Made by a program: the position numbers and the translations under genes. The notes beneath the pieces were generated by a model. The model did not search any database, had not been told where the DNA came from, and saw nothing but the letters and a program-made list of their open reading frames with translations. Shown here piece after piece: positions 18,179 to 45,675 of a DNA stretch of 64,000 bases. Source of the stretch: Euleptes europaea. Lineage: Eukaryota; Chordata; Lepidosauria; Squamata; Sphaerodactylidae. Position 1 is the stretch's first letter; every line of letters begins with the position of its first letter. The stretch covers positions 60,033,521 to 60,097,520 of the forward strand of contig NC_079320.1 of the NCBI RefSeq assembly GCF_029931775.1, given 5' to 3'.

Positions 18179-19605
18179 TTAGTGGCTCTGGTTATGGGTG
18201 CTATGGTTGCATTAGCCTGGATCGCCAAGGCTGAGGCCTTGAGCGCCTTTCTAGACAGGAAGTCCATTTTTCTGTCCACATATCCTTAATAAATCCTCCC
18301 CCACCTTCAGTACAAAATTCAGAAAACTGCAGGGCTGTAACTGGGCATCTACAACAGGTAATACTAGCATACCCATGGCCCCAGGATCCATCTAATACAG
18401 TTTCTTGGCATCGCCAGAGAACTGTTAGTTGTGGAGTGGCTTTTCCCACTCGGACCTTATTAGGTTCTGAAAGGGCAATGGAACCTTAATAATGTGTGAG
18501 ACACCTTGAGGGAAATAATCCTTGGATCCTTTGCGCCTGGCTTTTGGTTTGGGGCTCGTCAGAAGCCTCTGGCTTGCTTAATAGATCCAGGGCAAATAAG
18601 GCTTAGGCTAGCAGGGATTGAAAAATCATCAAGGCTAAACAGCCTAGGCGGTTGCTCTTGAAATACAGTGAGCTCTTCGTCAGAGACAAGAACTCCTTTT
18701 CTACCTCCTCGGTCGCGGATCCCCGGCCGAGAGAAGAACAGTCGTCACCAATGGTCAATTCATGCCTATTGGGGACTGATTTTTAGGGCAGCCTTAGTTT
18801 ACCATTGTTTGTTAGTGATAGAATGGCTGCAGCATGGCTCCTCTTGCATGGGATCTGAGCCTGCATAGGACTGAGAAGAGACCAGGCCCTGGACTCTCCC
18901 TTGAGTGTGAACTGTGGCGCCCCCTGGGTTTGGGATAGATAAATTCAAGGCCTACGGCCTTTCAAAATGTTTTTCCCACTATGAAAATTACCTTTTTCTT
19001 AGGTGAACCCTTTTCTCAGTTAATTCCCCTGGGGCCCCACTCCCATCTGGGGGTGGGGGTACTTTACCCTTTGAAGTCTTGGAAGGATTTTGCCAAATAA
19101 GCGATTGGAGGAACCGGCAGGGACCTTGGAAGGTCGAGGCGGCACTCAGCTTAGTATATCTTCTTGAATGTTTCCTGCTCTTTTTCGCAGTCACCCTTGC
19201 CGCCGCTTTTGCCGCCGTGCGGGAGGCGAAGAAGCTTTCTTGGCGTCCCTCTCTGAAAGTCCGCCGGAGCGGCTAACAGTGGGAGCCAGCTTGTTATGGC
19301 CGCTAAGCGCTGCATCGTGATCTGAGTCGGAGAGAAGTTCTACTTCCTCCGCTACAACAGTCGCGGCATCCATTTTGGGCACGTCTTTTTTCCCTTTCAC
19401 AAGCCCGATGCAAACCGGCTATGCCGCTGCGGAACGGACTGGGAAGGCAAGACACACAAAGGGAGCCAATACAGAACAGTTAGGAATGGAGGAGGGGAAC
19501 AATGGAGTAAAACAAGAGGATAGAAGAATTCACCTAGCCAATCTCCTAAGATCTAAGTTCCAGCTATGGCTGGAGCGTCCTCTCTCCAGCAAGGCAGGAG
19601 AATAA

Positions 19606-19724
19606 CTGGAAGTGTAGGCGTTCCTCGCCCGGAGACAGGAAGTAGTTTAAAATTAAGTCCTGCCTCTCCAAGCAACGGGACGAGAAACACCCAAAGCTCA
19701 AGATGACCTTCCTTCAGAGCGGGA
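19606..19724 (+). repeat. DIRS inverted terminal repeat, right copy
   Basis: CTGGAAGTGTAGGCGTTCCT through CCTTCAGAGCGGGAA pairs with 14376-14492 in inverse orientation. Confidence 0.9.
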
Positions 19725-19739
19725 AAAGATCCATTTCAA

Positions 19740-21450
19740 CTAAATGGAAGGGACTTCCCTTCCATTTATGAAAAATATAGTCTGGATCCAACCCTATTTT
19801 TAATGGGCATACACAAAACATTTCATGCATACACAATGAAAAAAAAATTATGCTACATGCATACCAAAAATGTATTTACCACCAGTTATATTTGGACACA
19901 CACCAAATGGCAGAACGGGCTACAACTCCCTGCTATATGTATACACTGGCGTAAAGAGGTTTTTGCTACTATGCAATATGATAAGTGATATTCAGCCTTT
20001 GGGACTCATAAGACTATATTCCAAACAAAAAACTATAAATCTAACTACAAGTCACATTCTACAGAATTAACATTCAATAAGGAATCCTTTTTACTACAAG
20101 GGATAACGGGGAAATCAATAGAAACTGTCTGTAGCCCGGAGAAAGAAAATTTAACTAGAAGCAGAAAGAACTCAACTATATTACAAACTTAATTAAATAT
20201 GACCCTGAAAATGAATTGCATTTTATGATACTTGGATAAATTACTCACCGAAAGGGAGCTCAATGCTGAGTACAGATACAATTCAATTAAACATTTTACT
20301 TAAAGTTTTAAAAAGAAATCACATACAAAACTATGTCACCCATAAACGATCAAGCAGAACTTGAAGATAAAGCTATTTAAATCCAGCACATGCTGTGTTG
20401 CTATCAAGGAAATAACAAATTTTATCGAGGAAGTCTTTTAAAAAGTGCTTATAGTTACAAATGCACCCACAAAATTGCTGCTTACATGTATTCCATTCAA
20501 GAGACAATTTTAAAAGAACAATTCAATCAGCATAACTATGCAACACATTATACTGGCAGAGGTTTCCATAGGTCACAATACAACAAAGAGCTTTATTTCA
20601 GGAAGATCAATCTTTTCCATGTCATTGTTTAAATGTTTACTAATCAGTATTAAAGTAAAGTATTATTAAAGACAGTAATTTAATCCACAAAAGGGAAAGC
20701 TTCTTTACTGAAAACCGGATTGTTCAATTATTACAGCAGACCATGGATATAATCCAGTACAGAGGCAACACTGCAACTATTAAATATTAAACAGGGAGAT
20801 CTGATAAAAAAATCAAAATTACTTCTTGGAATACAGATCTGAAGAAGAGCAAGAAAAAGGTTTGCTGAAAGGACTTGGTTCATGCTCTACAACTTCCAGC
20901 TATGAACCACAATTTCAAAGTTCACACTTAAATAACAGAGATTATTTGAATAGCACATGTTCTCTCTCCTGTTTCCATAAAACCTTGTGAAATACTGTAT
21001 TTGACACATTTTGCAGGAACAGAATAACCTTAAATTAAAAAATATCAACTACACCATAAGAAATCAAGATGAAACAAAAATTTTATTGTAATTTTAAAAT
21101 AAAAAGATTAATTTTTAAACACCTCTGGTCCAGAACTGCAGCTATTCAGTTCCTCCACTTTTCAAAACCAAAACTTCATTGGAGATTTTATGAAAAATAT
21201 TTACAGTATTTATCAGACACTTCTCCTGTACATATAAATGTATTCTGTTATAGGAAATTCAGACTGGGAAGATATTATCCAATAGAGATTTTGCCTGCTC
21301 AAAACTCAGTTTAGTATCCATTTGCATTTATTATCACTTTACAGTGTCCTTTTAATCACCAAACAATGACTATCACAATACTCTTGCACAGAATTCCAGC
21401 AATCTGCAGAAGCACTGGAATTAGAAATCTGGGGATGGAGTGCAAACAAC
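19740..21450 (-). other. CFAP97: Probable CFAP97 3' untranslated region
   Basis: An AT-rich stretch free of recognised repeats directly follows the CFAP97 stop codon on the minus strand. Candidate polyadenylation signals (TTTATT on the + strand, AATAAA on the minus) lie at 21327-21332, 21082-21087 and 20592-20597. The true 3' end is not determinable from sequence alone, and the left bound is set by the DIRS element. Confidence 0.5.
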
Positions 21451-37005
<15,555 letters not shown>

Positions 37006-37797
37006 GACCCCAAAAAGCTGCAGAAGTGCAATTTCACCAAATGGAATACTGAAATAGAGGACATCAATAAATTAAAATTCTTTAAAGAACCATGAAACCC
37101 TTTCTGTACCTACATTATGTCAAGTCTTACATGTCTAGCTTTAAGCTGAAGCATAAAGTAAAATAATTTACAAAAGGACTTCCCATAATTAACCTATTTG
37201 GGGCTCAGTTATTTTTTTTCTTTGCAGTATCTCACAAGTATACTGAACAAACTGCATCTGTGCGACTTTGTACAGAATTATCGGGTGTTCTCTTCAAGAT
37301 CAATGTCAGTTTATCACACAGTAATGGATTGAGCAAGTATAGGCATCTTTAAGATAATACAATGAATTTAAGGAACTGTGCGTTTGTTGATTTTGTGCTA
37401 TAATTCCAGGCTATGAGCAATCTTACAAAATCTTCAGGTTAACTTTAAGATGTTTTCGTCCCTCAGATGCTCAGCTAATAGGTTCCAGTTAGGTTTATCT
37501 GTTGCAGTCAAAAGGGTCACTAGATCATTTTAGTAAGAGTTTCAAAACCTCCCATGAAGCAGGCTTATTAAATATAACAGCCTTAAGGTGTCAGAGGTCC
37601 GTCTCTCAGGTGTCCACCTGGGAGCAATACCGTTTGCAAGCCACTTTCTACGCTGGCCTAACTGTTGCACCAGCCCATAATAAATGAGTCTATACCATAG
37701 TTGGTATGATGTACAATGGTGCTGCAAGCACGTACACATACAAGTGGGTGACAACTGTAACAAAGTATAACAAAATATATACTAGAATTGTCTAGGA

Positions 37798-37969
37798 CAG
37801 AGGTTCCCAAGCTGTGCTCCGCGAAACATCTCCTAGTGCTCCATGAAGAGACTGGAAAGAAAAATACTACTGTCATTCAGTTTAGTATATAGGTGCTAGG
37901 TAAAAATTAGTGCTCCGTGACGAATTTCCTGAAAAGTGCTCCATAACTCAAAAGGTTTTGGAACCTCTG
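37798..37969. mobile_element. Non-autonomous hAT element
   Basis: Inverted ends are CAGAGGTTCCCAAGC and TTTTGGAACCTCTG. The flanks GTCTAGGA (37790-37797) and GACTAGGA (37970-37977) are an 8-bp target duplication with one mismatch. It is 172 bp and non-coding. Confidence 0.87.
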
Positions 37970-38214
37970 GACTAGGATGTTGTCTGGGAGAATCATGTAC
38001 ATTGCACTGAGCTCACTGGAGTAGGGACAATATAAATTGTGACAGAATGGATAGATGGGCGGGGAGAAGAAAAAAATACTTGCAGAATCAAAATCTTATG
38101 AATTCAATATTTTAAGCAAACCAATTTTTATAAAGCTTCCTTGCACAAGTGCTTGGAGACAAAATTCAGACATTACTCTAAACTTGGTGTAGTGTGATGT
38201 CCAAATGCTGATCA

Positions 38215-38355
38215 CCCCATTAGCTTGTGTTTTTATTGGTATGTTTTTTTAATTATTGAATTGGATTGTTTTATTATATGCTTGGTATTGTTTTAGTGCT
38301 GTGATTCACCTTGAGCAGGTCTAGAGAGGTGGCACAAAAATTGCAAAATAAATAA
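38215..38355 (+). mobile_element. L2-like LINE 3' tail
   Basis: TTTTAGTGCTGTGATTCACC, TTGAGCAGGTCTAGAGAGGT and AAATAAATAAA resemble L2-type 3' ends. Confidence 0.55.
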
Positions 38356-39541
38356 AGGAACTTTAGCTAGCAGGAAGAACTTACACAGAGCTGCCTTACA
38401 AGTCCTCATTTGCAGTAACTCTGGTAAGCCATTATGTCCAAATACATGAATCCAGCACCCACATATTGTTGGATATTGTGCTATCTTTACTATACAACAG
38501 GGCTCCTCAATGTGGTGTCTGTGGGGGCAACGGAGACCACCAAAACCTTTCCTGGGGTGTGTTAAGTGTTTTTAGAAAGTTGAAGACAGGTTGTGCTTTT
38601 GCCCAGCAGGGCATCTGATTGGCTGTGCAGGCTCAAAAAAAAAAAAAAAAAAAAACACCCCACAATGCTTTGGCAACAGCTGCCATCACAGCACAAGGAT
38701 CTTCACTGTGCACCTGAAGGTAAGCTGCAAGTAAGAAAATACTTCTGAACAATACATTCATTTGAAGGGACATCCTATAAAGCAGAGCTTCTGTCTGAAA
38801 TGATGAAGAGTTATTATTAGAGTTTTGCATGACTTCACTCCCTGACATTTTTGGTTGGCCCCACCTCCCGCAGCAGCCATTTTGTGGCTGCGCCCACTAC
38901 TGTATGTCAGAATTCCAAACGGGCTCAAAAATGCTCGGGAACCCTGGTCTACATCAATCACCGTCACCTGGATTGTCTTGCCCACACAGGAAGATCCAGT
39001 TGCCAATGATTCCTAAAAGCACAATGATAGTGCAGCAATATGCGGATGCAGCCTTTGTTTGATAGCACCACCCTCACAGTACAGACCTGCAGATACACAG
39101 TAGCAAAACACACACAAATAACCCTTGCTACTCCTCACTAGCAGCAGGCAAACTTGGTTTTCCAAGAAGACGCTAGTTATTTTTAATTTTTGCTACGCTA
39201 ACCATGGTTAGTTCAGCAGTTTACAGCTGCATTCAGATGTTACAGTTAATCACTATGGATAACCAGACCTAGAAGTAATAGGTCATGCAGGCCAAAATTT
39301 TACATTTTTCTGTTGATTTGAATCAATTTTGGTAACTTTAAAAAGGTTTTTTTGATTTTCCATTACAAAATCATTTCAACAGCATATTAATGCTGTGATT
39401 CTATGTACCTTCTAAGTGCCACAGGATTGGGCTGTTAAACTTCCGAACAAGCCATTTTAAAAAATCAGTTAGGGTAGATACTTGTCCTAATCCCCAAGAA
39501 GGAATCAGCATTTGTATGAAATACTGTACATTAATGCAGTA

Positions 39542-39835
39542 GGAGCCCCGTGGGGCAGAGTGTTAAGCTGCAGTACTGCAGTCAAAAGCTCTGCTCATGA
39601 CCTGAGTTCGATCCCAACGGAAGTTGGTTTCAGGTAGCCAGCTCAAGGTTGACTCAGCCTTCCATCCTTCCAAGGTTGGTGAAATAAGTACCCAGCTTGC
39701 TGGGGGTAAAGGGAAGATGACTGGGGAAGGCACTGGCAAACCACCCCGTAAACAAAGTCTGCCTTGGAAACATTGGGATGTGATGTCACCCCATGGGTCA
39801 GGAATGACCCAGTGCTTGCACAGGGGACCTTTACC
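39542..39835 (+). mobile_element. tRNA-derived SINE, second type, complete
   Basis: It starts GGAGCCCCGTGGGGCAGAGT (box A) with box B GAGTTCGATCCCAAC. The body has AGTACCCAGCTTGCTGGGGG and it ends GGGGACCTTTACC. A perfect 11-bp target duplication TTAATGCAGTA lies at 39531-39541 and 39836-39846. The intact duplication suggests a fairly recent insertion. It is not a functional tRNA gene, since no cloverleaf body follows. Confidence 0.92.
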
Positions 39836-39954
39836 TTAATGCAGTATCAGAATTGGTTTTTTAATGCACAGCACATTTCAGATAACTGGCTACAAGGAAA
39901 CCTCAAAGGTTGGTGAGCAACAGCTCAAAAACAAGAATTTAGAATTAAAATATT

Positions 39955-40085
39955 GTTTGGTGCTTTTATGCCACCTAATGGCAAACGACCTCTGAATGTC
40001 TCTTGCCTTGAAAACCCTATGAGATCTCCGTAAATCAGCTGCAACTTGATGGCACTTTACACAAACACACATACAAACACACAAT
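39955..40085 (+). mobile_element. 5S-type SINE, 3' part only
   Basis: GCAAACGACCTCTGAATGTC, TCTTGCCTTGAAAACCCTAT and AACTTGATGGCACTTTACAC match the 3' half of the SINE at 60296, followed by an imperfect CA run. The 5S head is missing. Confidence 0.8.
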
Positions 40086-42123
40086 GTTCACGTTTCTGAG
40101 ATATAACCCAAGCTTCATACTGAACTGATAACTACATGCAACCCTCCTCCCCAGAAGGATATTGTAGTGCCTAGTAGAAATGAAATATACAAAAGCATGT
40201 TATATTTCAAAGTTCAACCTTTGATAATTACCATAGTTCCTATTTATGTAGAATAGCTAAATGCTAGGGAAGGAGAAGGAACATTTCGCAGATGCGTATT
40301 TTGTAAACTACATATGCTTAGAAGGCAAGCACATTGGCAGCACATTAACAGAAATCTGCAGGATTACTGCAATTGGGGGGAAATTAATTTTGCAGGCAGA
40401 AGGGATTTATATGAACCAAAAGACCATGGAAACGGAATTAAAAAAGACTGTAAGATGTTCCACCATTAAAACACTCACGAGTATGCAGACATGTTGGAAG
40501 GAAGCTAACAGACTGCTCATCTTACTACTTTAAAAGCAGACCTCTCTTCCTCATCACCAAAGATGCTGGAGTAAAGAAACAAACTAAGCCACACTCTTAT
40601 TTTAGCACTCTAGAAACCTGCAATTTGAGATAATGAAAGAATGGGGTTTATTTTCTAGCCCCCCCCCCCAAAGATGACAGGCTTGTTTATTTATTTAAAA
40701 CATCTGTATTTCACCTTATCTCATCAGACTCAGGGCACCTAGCAATGCAGTACCAAGCTGCAAGGACCCCAAAACATTAACAACATTAACCAAAACATGT
40801 CCAATTGAGAAAACATGCACAGATTAAATACACCAAGTTAAAAGGCAGAGATTGCAGATTTAAAAATGCACTTCTTTTTTTTTAAACACACACACATAAT
40901 GAAAATTTCACATAATTACAAAGAACAAAACTGCCAAAACAATTTATCCTCACCAAATGCACTCTGGAATAAAACGGTCTCACTTTCCTTCCTGCCATTC
41001 TAGAAAGCACATTCCAAGGTATATAGAACCTGGATTTCACACTCAGTGTACTCACCTTCACATGTGCTAGGACAAGACTGGTCACTTCTGCCACCGTCTC
41101 CTCTTGGCACGGATTCACACAAACAAGTGCAGTGATGAAGTCAGCACTGAGAGTTTGGGGAAGGGGTTGGATAGTATGCAATTGAATGGCTTGAAATCGT
41201 ACTTCAGGGAGCAAGTTATATACTACTTTTACTATAAAGTACTATGGAATGATCTGATTGTGCAGAAAAATGAAAATGAAATGATGTGGCAAAATGGAAG
41301 AATGGGTTGTACCACTTCAGGGAGAGGAGGAACTATTTTTAAAAATGGTATTTGCATAAAAACCTCCTTGCAACTAAAAAAAAGAGTCCAGCAAGCAGCA
41401 GACTGGCTAAAGCTCCTTTCCATGATGTGCTCGTTGTTTTACCTGCAGAGAGGTTTTTAAAAATATATATGGGAAAGCACTAAAAAAATAGCATCTCCTT
41501 ACCAGAGGTCTGAAGTGATGATGTGTGTACTTTGCCTCCTCAGGATTCTACCATTTTATTATCCTGCATGCCTATCTCAGCATAGAGATGACTGCTTGTT
41601 TGTAAGCTCCCTTGTATCAAAATGCCTTTGCATAAGGAAACCATGCACAGAAAGGAAATAGCTTCACATATAATGTGGAAATCTTCAATATGCAGGAAGA
41701 TTTACATCCTGAGAGCAGGAGCACTTTCTAACAAATCATCCCCTGCATGCATTTTGAGGCAAGGATGTCTTTATGAAATGGCTCGGGTCTACATATGCAA
41801 CAGATAGAGGGATTGGGTCACTCACACAGGACAATGAGTTGGCAGAATAGACTGCAGGTACCAGATTCTAATTTACAATACTTCATATAAGAGGCCCCAC
41901 AAATAAAAAGCTAGTACAGCAGGGGAAAGGCTGAAAACCCTCTCTTAGTATGCTGTACTGGTTTTCTATCACCCTATTGTATCTGCATTTTCTACTGATG
42001 TGATATCATTTTTTCTGCGTTATACCTGCACTCTATCATGTCTACTATGCTATATTTATTCAGGTTTCTGTAATCCTATTGCATTGCTGATTGGATGTCT
42101 CTTCATATTGACTGTTTCAATTT

Positions 42124-42315
42124 AGCCAGATCTCATCAGCTCTTGGAAGCTAACAGTGTTGGCCTTGATTAGTATTTGGACAGGAGACCACCAAGGAAGT
42201 CCAGGGTTGCTACGCAGAGGCAGGCAATGGCAAACCACCTCTGAATGTCTCTTGCCTTGAAAACCCTACCGGGCTGCCACAAATCAGTTGCGACTTGATG
42301 GCACTTTCCACCACC
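42124..42315 (+). mobile_element. 5S rRNA-derived SINE, diverged
   Basis: AGCCAGATCTCATCAGCTCT, TATTTGGACAGGAGACCACC and GTTGCGACTTGATGGCACTT show head and tail, with more changes than the other copies. It is an older insertion in CFAP97 intron 1. Confidence 0.85.
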
Positions 42316-42405
42316 CAATCCGCTTTGAGGTTCAGTAAGAAAGGTGGACTATCAATATAGTAAACAAATAAATATTTGAACGGAGATTTTAACATGAGTG
42401 AGCAT

Positions 42406-42615
42406 TAGGGTTTCCAGGTCCCTCTTCGCAACCAGAGGGAGGTTTTTGGGGGTAGAGCCTGAGGGGGGCAGGGTTTGGGAGGGAAAGGACTTCAATGCCA
42501 TAGAGTCCAATTGCCCAAGTGGCCATTTTCTCCAGGTGAACTGATCTCTATCGGCTGGAGATCAATTATAATAACAGCAGATCTCCAGCTAGTACCTGGA
42601 AGGTTGACAACCCTG
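42406..42615. mobile_element. Non-autonomous hAT element (TAGGGTTGC type), copy 2
   Basis: It begins TAGGGTTTCCAGGTCCC and ends GGTTGACAACCCTG, with a perfect 8-bp target duplication GTGAGCAT at 42398-42405 and 42616-42623. The right end plus duplication is repeated once more just downstream (GACAATCCTGGTGAGCAT to 42644). Confidence 0.92.
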
Positions 42616-43130
42616 GTGAGCATTTTGACAATCCTGGTGAGCATTCCAAAACATAATTGCCTATAATATTTCCCCTGTAGTCTGAAGTGTTGCAGTCCAT
42701 TCTATCCACCCCAGTTTTCTGCTACACCATTACCCTACGTGTGTGTAAAGGGTCTTGCATGGTACAATGGTCTGACCCACTTGAGGGTGCAGGTAAAAGC
42801 TCTCCCCCCCCCCCCGGGGAAACTCACTGTACATACAAAATTGGTATATCAGGGAGCAGACTGGGCACCTCTCTCTCTTGGGTGTCTCTTTTTATGGGAG
42901 CATTCAAAAAATGGCATCCCTCACCTGACGTGATACAGGCTGCAAACCTAAGAACACTTACACTTAAATAAAATGGGGCTCGCTTCCAAACAGACCTGCT
43001 TCAGATAGTCCTCAATGTCTAGTTTCTCATTTCCCTATTCTGTTAGCTTCCCTGTGCTCTACATGTATCAAGAACAGACCTCTGAACAGGCACATGGCCA
43101 AGATGCCAGCATGTCTCCTCTGAGCCTCTG

Positions 43131-43704
43131 TGTGTGTGTGTGTGTGTTAAGTGCCGTCAAGTTGCTTCCGACTAATGGCGACCCTATGAATGAAAGTCCT
43201 CCAAAATGTCCTGTCTTTGACAGCCTTGCTCAGATTTTGCAAATTGAGGGCCGTGGCTTCCTTTATTGAGTCAATCTATCTCTGGTTGGGTCTTCCTCTT
43301 TTCCTGCTGCCCTCAACTTTTCCTAGCATGACTGTCTTTTCCAGTGACTCTTGTCGTCTCATGACGTGACCAAAATACGATAGCCTCAGTTTAGTCACTT
43401 TAGCTTCTAGGGTCAGTTCAGGCTTGATTTGATCTATAACCCACTGATTTGTTTTTTTGGCAGTCCACGGAATCCGTAACACTCTCCTCCAACACCACAT
43501 TTCAAAGGAATCTATTTTCTTCCTATGCGCTTTTTTCACTGTCCAGCTTTCACACCCATACATAGTAATAGGCAATGCGATGGCATGAATTACGTAATCT
43601 AGTCTTGGTGGCCAGTGACACATCCTTACACTGAAGGATCTTTTCTAGCTCCTTCATGGCTGCCCTTCCCAGTCTCAATCTCCTTCTGATTTCTTGGCTG
43701 CAAG
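43131..43704 (-). mobile_element. Bov-B (RTE) LINE, 3' fragment
   Basis: The minus-strand frame 43623-43276 reads ITMYGCESWTVKKAHRKKID, FEMWCWRRVLRIPWTAKKTN and LSYFGHVMRRQESLEKTVML, the C-terminal end of Bov-B ORF2. The 3' end GACGGCACTTAACACACACA lies at the left. It is 5'-truncated at about 43704. Bov-B is abundant in squamates. Confidence 0.93.
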
Positions 43705-43939
43705 AGCCTGACTTCGACGCAAACTCGCCACGCTTTTAGCGCATTCAAACGACCAGTCACCGCCCAGAGCAGCCAGAATCCACTAGAAGGTGCAAGCTGG
43801 CGCCCACGGGTGTATAAAAAAGCCTAACCACGGGTTCGAGGTCGCGCAGAAGACAACTCAAAGCCTCAATCCGTTTTGCAAATAATTTTTTTTGGTCTTT
43901 TTTTAAACAGCTTTATGCAACGAATGGTTTCCCGTACAG

Positions 43940-44228
43940 CAGTGGTTCCCAACGTGGGGCACATGCCCCACAGGGGTGCAATTTGATTTTTAAGGGGGGG
44001 CAATTCGAGAAAAAAGTGATTAAAAGTGAATTTTTTTGCATTTTTTTTTATTGTATAGTAATTACATCAACTGTCCTTTCGTTCTTTTATTTTTCTCTTT
44101 CATGGATGCCATGTTCTTTGGAAGCTTGTTTAGACCAGAATTATATGTCACCGTGGGGGGGGGGGGGCGCATCATGCTTGTAGAGATGCTTAGGTGGGGC
44201 ACGGGCAAAAAAAGGTTGGGAACCACTG
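43940..44228. mobile_element. Non-autonomous hAT element near the CFAP97 first exon
   Basis: The ends CAGTGGTTCCCAACGTGGGG and AAAGGTTGGGAACCACTG are inverted repeats. A perfect 8-bp target duplication CCGTACAG lies at 43932-43939 and 44229-44236. It lies in CFAP97 intron 1, about 250 bases inside the splice donor. Confidence 0.93.
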
Positions 44229-44269
44229 CCGTACAGAGAAAAGCCCAGGCATTCATTCCCCTTCCCCTG

Positions 44270-44780
44270 GGTCTCGACACCCTCCCCCCCCCGCCACGCT
44301 GGCAAGCCAACCAACCTCCCAGCTGTTGTGGCTCCAGCCAGAGGCAACGTGTGCAAGGGCGGCGGGGCCGCGCTTTGCAGCAGCAGCAGCAGCACCAGCC
44401 ACACCGCAGCCGCCGCCCCCCACACACCGCGCGACGAGGCCTAAGCGAGGCCCTGCGTGTGGGCCGCATACTCACCGCCAGCCGGCGAGGGGGGGGGCGT
44501 GAGGGAAGAAAACGGAAGGGGATCGCTTCAGGAAGCGCCGTCCAGTTTCTCCCGCCCGCTCTGGTTGCTCTCTCCCCCCCCCTCCCCCGCCACGCTTTGC
44601 GTAACCAGGGAAGGGAGGAGGGGGAAATAAAAATATATCTATACACCCCCCCGAGTTTCCGTCTCCGTAGGATCGTGTGGAGCTCCCGTTCTGTGCAGCA
44701 GGGGGAACCCTGGAGCTCAGTTTGCCTCGAGGAGCGGGGCCGTTTGTGGTCCGTCGCCCCCGGGTGGGGTGGGGTGGGGT
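44270..44780 (-). promoter_or_regulatory. CFAP97: CpG-rich promoter and non-coding first exon of CFAP97
   Basis: A GC- and CpG-dense block. On the minus strand a splice donor GGCG|GTGAGTAT ends a probable first exon at 44476, upstream of the start-codon exon at 37048. No TATA box is obvious, as is common in CpG-island promoters. The exon's 5' limit (perhaps 44550-44750) is a guess. Open frames on both strands here are compositional. Confidence 0.65.
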
Positions 44781-44815
44781 GAGGGGGGCGGAGAAGGCCT
44801 GAAAATGTCTGCCCT

Positions 44816-45206
44816 GAGGCAAGCAGGCACTGTGGTTAACCAACATCAGCCTAGCAGGAGCAAGTGCTGACTTTCTTTTTCTTTCTTTCTTTCCTTCTTT
44901 CCTTCTTTCTTTCTTCCTTTCCTTTCCTGAGGCAAGCAGGCACTGTGGTTAACCAACATCAGCCTAGCAGGAGCAAGTGCTGGCTTTCTTTTTCTTTCTT
45001 TCTTTCTTTCCTTCTTTCTTTCCTTCTTTCTTCCTTTCCTTTCCTTTCCTTTCCTGAGGCAAGCAGGCACTGTGGTTAACCAACATCAGCCTAGCAGGAG
45101 CAAGTGCTGGCTTTCTTTTTCTTTCTTTCTTTCCTTCTTTCCTTCTTTCCTTCTTCCTTTCCTTTCCTTTCCTTTCCTGAGGCAAGCAGGCACTGTGGTT
45201 AAGGAG
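44816..45206. repeat. Minisatellite, about 3.2 units of 113-127 bp
   Basis: Units start at 44816, 44929, 45056 and 45179 with GAGGCAAGCAGGCACTGTGG, followed by TTAACCAACATCAGCCTAGC and a pyrimidine-only CTTT/CCTT tract of variable length. The fourth unit is cut short. Unit lengths differ mainly through the CT tract. Confidence 0.95.
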
Positions 45207-45292
45207 AAAAGCAGTGCTTTTACAAAAGCGCTATCTGGTACTATTTATATAGTTGCACCAATCTCCTGCTGCAAGGCATGGTACCAAGGGGA

Positions 45293-45500
45293 AGGGCTGT
45301 GGCTCAGTGGCAGAGCATCTGCGTGGCATGCAGAAAGTCCCCGGCTCAATCCCCGGCATCTCCAGTTAAAGGGACTAGGCAAGAAGGTGATATGAGAGAC
45401 CCCTGCCTGAGACCCTGGAGAGCCACTGCCGGTCTGAGTGGACAATACTGACTTTGATGGACCAAGGGTCTGATTCAGTAGAAGGCAGCTTCATGTGTAT
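45293..45500 (+). mobile_element. tRNA-derived SINE, reference copy
   Basis: It starts GGGCTGTGGCTCAGTGGCAG (box A) with box B GGCTCAATCCCCGG. It continues TCCAGTTAAAGGGACTAGGC, then CTGAGACCCTGGAGAGCCAC, and ends GAAGGCAGCTTCATGTG followed by a CA run. The same family is at 12048, 13191, 25445, 30712 and 62712. Confidence 0.9.
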
Positions 45501-45675
45501 GTGCACACACACACACACACACAAACAAACAAACAAGCCCTTCACCCATGTTGTCTCCTAGCACTGATATTGCCAGGTTTACTGCCTTTGGATACAGAAG
45601 GTATTAGGGAGCCATCCTAAGCAAGCCTACCCAGAAGTGGTCCGATTTTATTTCAGCGTGGCTTACTCCAGGAAA

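Larger units (their letters stand above)
14338..19729 (-). mobile_element. DIRS-type tyrosine-recombinase retroelement (fossil)
   Basis: An old DIRS copy lies on the minus strand. Its parts, in minus-strand order, are a right-hand inverted terminal repeat (about 19606-19724), a gag-like region (roughly 17700-19400), reverse transcriptase (about 16480-17420, with SIDLK and ALPFGLTS), RNase H (about 16170-16475, with IRTDNAASKAHINKQGG), tyrosine recombinase (about 14920-15965, with THSLR), an internal complementary region (14750-14846) and the left-hand inverted repeat (about 14376-14492). DIRS elements integrate by recombinase without target duplications, and none is seen. The coding regions carry several breaks, so it is inactive. 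A 5S SINE has inserted into it. A moderate age is inferred from the still-recognisable frames. Confidence 0.9.
37049..44475 (-). other. CFAP97: CFAP97 intron 1
   Basis: About 7.4 kb between the non-coding first exon and the start-codon exon. It carries hAT elements (37798, 42406, 43940), an L2 tail (38215), SINEs (39542, 39955, 42124) and a Bov-B fragment (43131). The stretches 37060-37790, 38360-39530 and 40090-42120 hold nothing else recognised, apart from an A run at 38635-38655 and an L2-like scrap near 40683-40760. Confidence 0.5.

Noticed and set aside
44036-44782. 248-codon frame across the CFAP97 first exon region
   Set aside because: Starts in a hAT element and runs through GC-rich promoter sequence; no conserved features.
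45293-45365. tRNA gene
   Set aside because: A and B boxes are present, but no proper cloverleaf; the sequence continues into a dispersed SINE.
44864-45395. Phe/Ser-rich and Lys/Glu-rich frames in the minisatellite
   Set aside because: Translation of pyrimidine tandem repeats, not genes.
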